From the NCBI GenBank assembly GCA_041498815.1, contig JBGQJC010000027.1:1-36055 (forward strand): 36,055 bases of DNA, given 5' to 3'. The stretch comes from DATDPM01 sp041498815 (lineage in GTDB: Bacteria; Pseudomonadota; Alphaproteobacteria; DATDPM01). The notes under the pieces were generated by a model. The model worked only from the letters and a program-made list of their open reading frames with translations, ran no database searches and was not told the origin of the DNA. Made by a program: the position numbers and the translations under genes. Shown piece after piece: positions 32,437-36,055 of this stretch (the stretch's first letter is position 1; every line of letters starts with the position of its first letter).

Positions 32437-33525
32437 ATGCTCTATAACCTGCTCCATCCGCTGGCGGACCAGATTGCCGTATTCAACCTGTTCCGTTACC
32501 TCACGTTCCGCACCGGCGGCGCGGTGCTGACGGCGCTCGTCATCAGCTTTCTCCTTGGACCTTCCGTGATCGCATGGCTGCGCCGCAGCCAGGGTGAGGG
32601 CCAGCCGATCCGCACCGACGGCCCCGAAAGCCATCTGATCGCCAAGGCCGGCACCCCCACCATGGGGGGCATTCTTATTCTGCTGGCCACGATCCTATCC
32701 ACGCTGCTGTGGACCGATCTCACCAACGGCTTCATATGGTCGGTCTTGCTGGTCACGGTCGGATTCGGCGCCGTTGGCGCGGCCGACGATTACTTGAAGC
32801 TCAAAAGCCGTTCCAGCCACGGACTGCGCGGCAGGCTCAAGCTTGTGATCGAAGCGGCGATCGCGGCGGTGGCGGCGGCCATTATTTCCGGGCTGACCGC
32901 CGAGCCGCTCGGCACCAGCCTCGCGGTTCCGTTCTTCAAGAATGTGCTCGTCCCTCTCGGGTGGTGGTTCATCCCGGTCGCGACCTTCGTCATGGTCGGG
33001 GCTTCGAACGCGGTCAACCTTACCGACGGGCTCGATGGCCTGGCGATCGGTCCGGTCATGATCGTGGCGGGCTGCTTTGCCTTGATCGCCTACCTCGTCG
33101 GCAACGCGGTATTCGCCAACTATCTTCAAATTCACTACGTCCCGGGAACGGGCGAGCTGGCCGTGTTCTGCGGGGCCCTCGTGGGCGCCGCGCTCGGCTT
33201 CCTGTGGTTCAACGCGCCGCCCGCCATGGTGTTCATGGGCGATACCGGATCGCTGTCCATGGGCGGCGCCTTGGGCGCGGTCAGCGTCGCCACCAAGCAC
33301 GAATTGGTCCTGGCCATCGTCGGCGGCCTCTTCGTCTTGGAGACCGCGTCGGTCGTCGTTCAAGTGGTGTCGTTCAAGCTCACGGGCCGCCGCGTTTTCC
33401 GGATGGCGCCCCTGCATCACCATTTCGAAAAGAAGGGCTGGGCGGAACCGACCGTCGTCATCCGCTTCTGGATCATCGCCTCGATCCTGGCGCTCATCGG
33501 CCTCGCCACGCTGAAGCTGCGCTAG
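32437..33525 (+). CDS. mraY: Phospho-MurNAc-pentapeptide translocase
   Basis: Integral membrane enzyme that transfers phospho-MurNAc-pentapeptide to undecaprenyl phosphate, giving lipid I. 362 residues with about ten membrane segments. Signature regions are GTPTMGGILILLAT, AADDYLKLK, the acidic NLTDGLDGLAIG, VFMGDTGSLSMGG and the cytoplasmic MAPLHHHFEKKGW loop. AGGG lies nine bases before the ATG. Its stop is two bases before the murD start. Confidence 0.97.
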   Translation: MLYNLLHPLADQIAVFNLFRYLTFRTGGAVLTALVISFLLGPSVIAWLRRSQGEGQPIRTDGPESHLIAKAGTPTMGGILILLATILSTLLWTDLTNGFIWSVLLVTVGFGAVGAADDYLKLKSRSSHGLRGRLKLVIEAAIAAVAAAIISGLTAEPLGTSLAVPFFKNVLVPLGWWFIPVATFVMVGASNAVNLTDGLDGLAIGPVMIVAGCFALIAYLVGNAVFANYLQIHYVPGTGELAVFCGALVGAALGFLWFNAPPAMVFMGDTGSLSMGGALGAVSVATKHELVLAIVGGLFVLETASVVVQVVSFKLTGRRVFRMAPLHHHFEKKGWAEPTVVIRFWIIASILALIGLATLKLR

Positions 33526-33527
33526 CC

Positions 33528-35009
33528 ATGATCCTTGTTCCCAAATTCAAAACCCGTACCGTCGCCGTGATGGGGTTAGGGCGCTCCGGAATCGCGAGCG
33601 CGCAGGCGTTGCTTGCGAGCGGCGCCGAGGTCTGGGCCTGGGATGACGATGCCGCGAGCCGTGCCCGTGCCGAGGCCGAAAATATTCCGCTCGTCGATCT
33701 CATGAGCTGCGACTGGCGGGTTCCCAAGGCCTTGGTGTTGAGCCCCGGTATCCCCTTCCATTATCCGGCCCCGCATCCGGTTCCGGCACTGGCCCGCTCG
33801 GCCGGTTGTGAGGTGCTCGGCGACATCGAATTGCTGGGGCGCGCCGCGGACACGGCGCGGCTGTGCGGCATCACCGGGACCAACGGCAAATCCACCACCA
33901 CCGCGTTGATCGGTCACATATTGAGCGAGGCGGGCCTGGCGACCGCGACCGGGGGCAATCTCGGGATGCCGGCCCTGGCACTCAAGGCACTCGGCGCCGG
34001 CGGCACCTACGTGCTCGAGCTTTCGTCCTATCAGCTCGATCTTACCGTCACCGTCGCCTTCGACGTGGCGGTCCTTCTCAACATCAGCGCCGACCACCTC
34101 TACCGCCACGGCGGCATGGATGGTTACGTCGCGGCGAAGCGCCGCATCTTCCGTAATCAAACCGAGCGGCACGCGGCGGTGATCGGGATCGACGACGAAT
34201 ATTCGTCGCGAATCTTCAAAGAGCTCGAGTCCGCGGCCGGCCGGCGGGTGATTCCGATATCGGGCGCAGGCCGCGCGCCAGGCGGCGTCTATGCGCTGAA
34301 CGGCGTGCTCTGCGACGACATCGACGGCGCGCAGATTCGCGTCCTCGACATGGCGGAAGCGCCGCGGCTCCCGGGCCAGCACAATGCGCAAAACGCCGCA
34401 GCCGCTTATGCGGCAAGCCGTGCGCTCGGTCTTTCCCCGGAAGCGATCGTCTCCGGGATCAAGACCTTCCCCGGGCTTGCCCACCGCCAGGAACTGGTCG
34501 CCGTCGTCGATGGCGTTCGCTACGTCAACGACAGCAAGGCAACGAATGCCGACGCCGCGGCTAAGGCGCTCGCCTGCTACGGCGCGATCTACTGGATCGC
34601 CGGCGGCCGGCCGAAGGAAGGCGGCATTTCTACGCTGGCACCGTGGTTCGGCGGTATTGCGCACGCCTTCCTGATCGGCGAGGCGGAGGCGGATTTCGCG
34701 GCGACGCTTGAGGGCCGCGTGCCCTATACGCGCTGCGGCGATCTCGCGCGCGCGGTGGCGCAAGCAAGCGAAATGGCCCGCGCCGCGAGCGAAAAGGCCC
34801 GCGCCGCGAGCCAAAAAACCGGCACGGACCGGCGCCCCGACCCCGTCGTGCTGCTGTCGCCCGCCTGCGCGTCCTTCGACCAGTGGGAGAATTTCGAGGC
34901 CCGCGGCGACGGTTTCAAAAAACTGGTTGCGGCTTTGCCCGGGACCCGCCGCTCCCAGCCGATGCCGATGCGCGGTGCCGGCAACCGCGTCGCCGGAGGA
35001 CGGGCATGA
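33528..35009 (+). CDS. murD: UDP-MurNAc-L-alanine:D-glutamate ligase
   Basis: Adds D-glutamate to UDP-MurNAc-L-Ala. 493 residues: Rossmann-like N-terminus with VAVMGLGRSGIASA, the ATP loop TGTNGKS starting at 116, ELSSYQLD, NISADHLYRHGGMDGY and the C-terminal NDSKATNADAAAKAL. The protein is longer than the usual ~450 residues. Part of the extra length is an Ala/Arg/Lys-rich insert near 415-430, encoded by a 21-bp tandem duplication (34770-34811), and part is a Pro/Arg/Gly-rich tail. The start follows mraY by two bases and the stop overlaps ftsW by four. It appears out of the common order murF-mraY-murD only in that no gene intervenes. Confidence 0.96.
   Translation: MILVPKFKTRTVAVMGLGRSGIASAQALLASGAEVWAWDDDAASRARAEAENIPLVDLMSCDWRVPKALVLSPGIPFHYPAPHPVPALARSAGCEVLGDIELLGRAADTARLCGITGTNGKSTTTALIGHILSEAGLATATGGNLGMPALALKALGAGGTYVLELSSYQLDLTVTVAFDVAVLLNISADHLYRHGGMDGYVAAKRRIFRNQTERHAAVIGIDDEYSSRIFKELESAAGRRVIPISGAGRAPGGVYALNGVLCDDIDGAQIRVLDMAEAPRLPGQHNAQNAAAAYAASRALGLSPEAIVSGIKTFPGLAHRQELVAVVDGVRYVNDSKATNADAAAKALACYGAIYWIAGGRPKEGGISTLAPWFGGIAHAFLIGEAEADFAATLEGRVPYTRCGDLARAVAQASEMARAASEKARAASQKTGTDRRPDPVVLLSPACASFDQWENFEARGDGFKKLVAALPGTRRSQPMPMRGAGNRVAGGRA
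34770..34811 (+). repeat. 21-bp tandem duplication inside murD
   Basis: GAAATGGCCCGCGCCGCGAGC and then the same unit with one change (T to A) stand head to tail (first unit 34770-34790, second 34791-34811; only 20 of 21 bases matter for the match). They encode two copies of an E-M/K-A-R-A-A-S unit in a loop of the C-terminal domain. The frame is kept. Confidence 0.8.
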
Positions 35010-36055
35010 TCGCCGTTTCACGCACGGATTCGAGCCCGTTCGCGCGCTGGTGGTGGACGGTGGATCACTGGACGCTGTGGGCCGTGGCGGCGCTTATCGG
35101 ATTCGGCGCGGTTCTGACCCTGGCGGCGAGCCCTGCGGTTGCCGACCGGCTCGGCCTCGATCCCTTCTATTTCGCGCGCCGCCAATTCGTGATCCTGCCG
35201 ACCGCGGCAATCGCCATGGTCGCGGTTTCGCTGCTGCCGCCAATTTGGATTCGCCGTTTGGCGCTGGTGCTTCTCGTGGTCGCGCTCGCCGGTGTGGCGG
35301 CCACGCTATTTGCCGGGACCGAAATCAAGGGCGCGCGGCGCTGGATCGGCGCCGGCGGTCTCTCGATTCAGCCATCGGAATTCGTGAAGCCCAGCTTCGC
35401 CGTGCTGACGGCATGGCTGCTTTCGCATCGGCGGCTGGCCGGGGGTCCGCCGGTCGGCGTGAGCGCCGTTGCGTTGTTCGCGGTCGTCGTCCTGCTGCTT
35501 GCGCTTCAGCCGGATCTTGGCATGGCCGCCGTCGTGACCGTGGTGTGGCTGGGCCAGGTGTTTTTGGCGGGCCTGCGGCTGCGGTTCATGGCGGGCTTGG
35601 CGGGTTTGGCCGCGGTTGGAATGGTCGCCGCCTATCTTCTGTTCCCCCACGTGGCGAGCAGAGTCGACCGTTTCCTCGATCCCGATTCCGGCGACCGCTA
35701 TCAGGTCACGACCTCGCTCGAGGCCTTCGAGAACGGCGGACTCTTCGGGCGCGGCCCGGGCGAAGGCACCGTCAAGCAAGTGCTCCCCGACGCCCATGCC
35801 GATTTCATCCTGGCGGTCGCGGGCGAGGAGATGGGCCTCGTCGCTTGCCTGACGGTCGTCGCCCTCTTCGCCTTCATCGTGATTCGGGGCTTTGCCCGCT
35901 TGCTTCAGGAAAACGACCTTTTCGTGCTGCTCGCGGCCTCGGGCCTGCTCGCCGAATTCGGCCTTCAGGCCCTCATCAACATGGGCTCGACGCTCGATCT
36001 CATCCCGACCAAGGGTATGACGCTCCCGTTTATCTCCTACGGCGGATCGTCGCTG
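35006..36055 (+). CDS. ftsW: Septal peptidoglycan polymerase FtsW, C-terminus outside the window
   Basis: SEDS-family lipid II glycosyltransferase that works with FtsI at the division site. 350 codons are present from the ATG at 35006; the frame is open to the last base, so roughly the last tenth of the protein is missing. Features: TDSSPFARWWWTVDHWTL start, several membrane helices, GARRWIGAGGLSIQPSEFVK, LALQPDLGMAAV, FGRGPGEGTVKQVLPDAHADFI (in two pieces: FGRGPGEGTVKQ, VLPDAHADFI), and TKGMTLPFISYGGSS at the edge. The GEG and PSE/QPDLG motifs point to FtsW, not RodA, as does its place in the cluster. A strong GGAGGA (34995-35000) lies five bases before the ATG, and the start overlaps murD by four bases. 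Confidence 0.96.
   Translation, partial: MIAVSRTDSSPFARWWWTVDHWTLWAVAALIGFGAVLTLAASPAVADRLGLDPFYFARRQFVILPTAAIAMVAVSLLPPIWIRRLALVLLVVALAGVAATLFAGTEIKGARRWIGAGGLSIQPSEFVKPSFAVLTAWLLSHRRLAGGPPVGVSAVALFAVVVLLLALQPDLGMAAVVTVVWLGQVFLAGLRLRFMAGLAGLAAVGMVAAYLLFPHVASRVDRFLDPDSGDRYQVTTSLEAFENGGLFGRGPGEGTVKQVLPDAHADFILAVAGEEMGLVACLTVVALFAFIVIRGFARLLQENDLFVLLAASGLLAEFGLQALINMGSTLDLIPTKGMTLPFISYGGSSL

Overview
The window is GC-rich, densely coding, chromosomal-looking DNA from an alphaproteobacterium. I cannot fix the genus. The evidence for the class is a circularly permuted (two-piece) ssrA gene followed directly by an alphaproteobacterial-type sspB, a ribbon-helix-helix protein of the kind often found next to fumC in this class, a DUF4169 gene, hflK-hflC-DUF2065 upstream of a Do-type protease, and a meso-diaminopimelate-type MurE. 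There are no transposases, integrases, CRISPR arrays, rRNA genes or complete tRNA genes. Nearly all of it is core metabolism and cell-envelope biology.

Layout. 1-3216 (minus): ilvC (cut by the window edge), ilvH and ilvB, for branched-chain amino acids, with miaA (tRNA modification) upstream. serB (serine synthesis) diverges from miaA with overlapping starts. 5259-9322 (minus): membrane protein quality control, hflK-hflC-DUF2065 and then a DegP/DegQ protease behind a heat-shock-like promoter. mrp/apbC (Fe-S carrier) diverges from hflK, and the two predicted promoters share one -10 region. 10636-13176: a glycerophosphodiester phosphodiesterase, a small secreted four-cysteine protein, an SRPBCC protein and thyX. 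13335-16294 (plus): tmRNA, sspB, a TfoX-N protein, fumC and an RHH protein. 16333-20331 (minus): a very long AsmA-family gene with a repetitive Pro/Gln/Thr tail. 20479-25204: DUF4169, an unrecognised exported protein, a TRAP transporter QM pair without its binding protein, and an EamA permease translationally coupled to an AmpD-like amidase.

25237-25646 is RNase P RNA. 25647-25986 is a 340-base leader without a convincing gene. It carries five 10-bp-phased MraZ-type boxes, a second small cluster of the same boxes, an alphaproteobacterial LexA-type direct repeat and a near-consensus CtrA-like site. It leads into the division and cell wall cluster mraZ-rsmH-ftsL-ftsI-murE-murF-mraY-murD-ftsW (cut by the right edge), whose genes mostly overlap by four bases.

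I did not find a wholly new defence or mobile system. The most promising observations are the stacked regulatory sites in front of the division cluster, the EamA-amidase pair as a possible muropeptide handling unit, the shared hflK/mrp promoter, and two unrecognised exported proteins. Regulatory calls are motif matches by eye and remain hypotheses.
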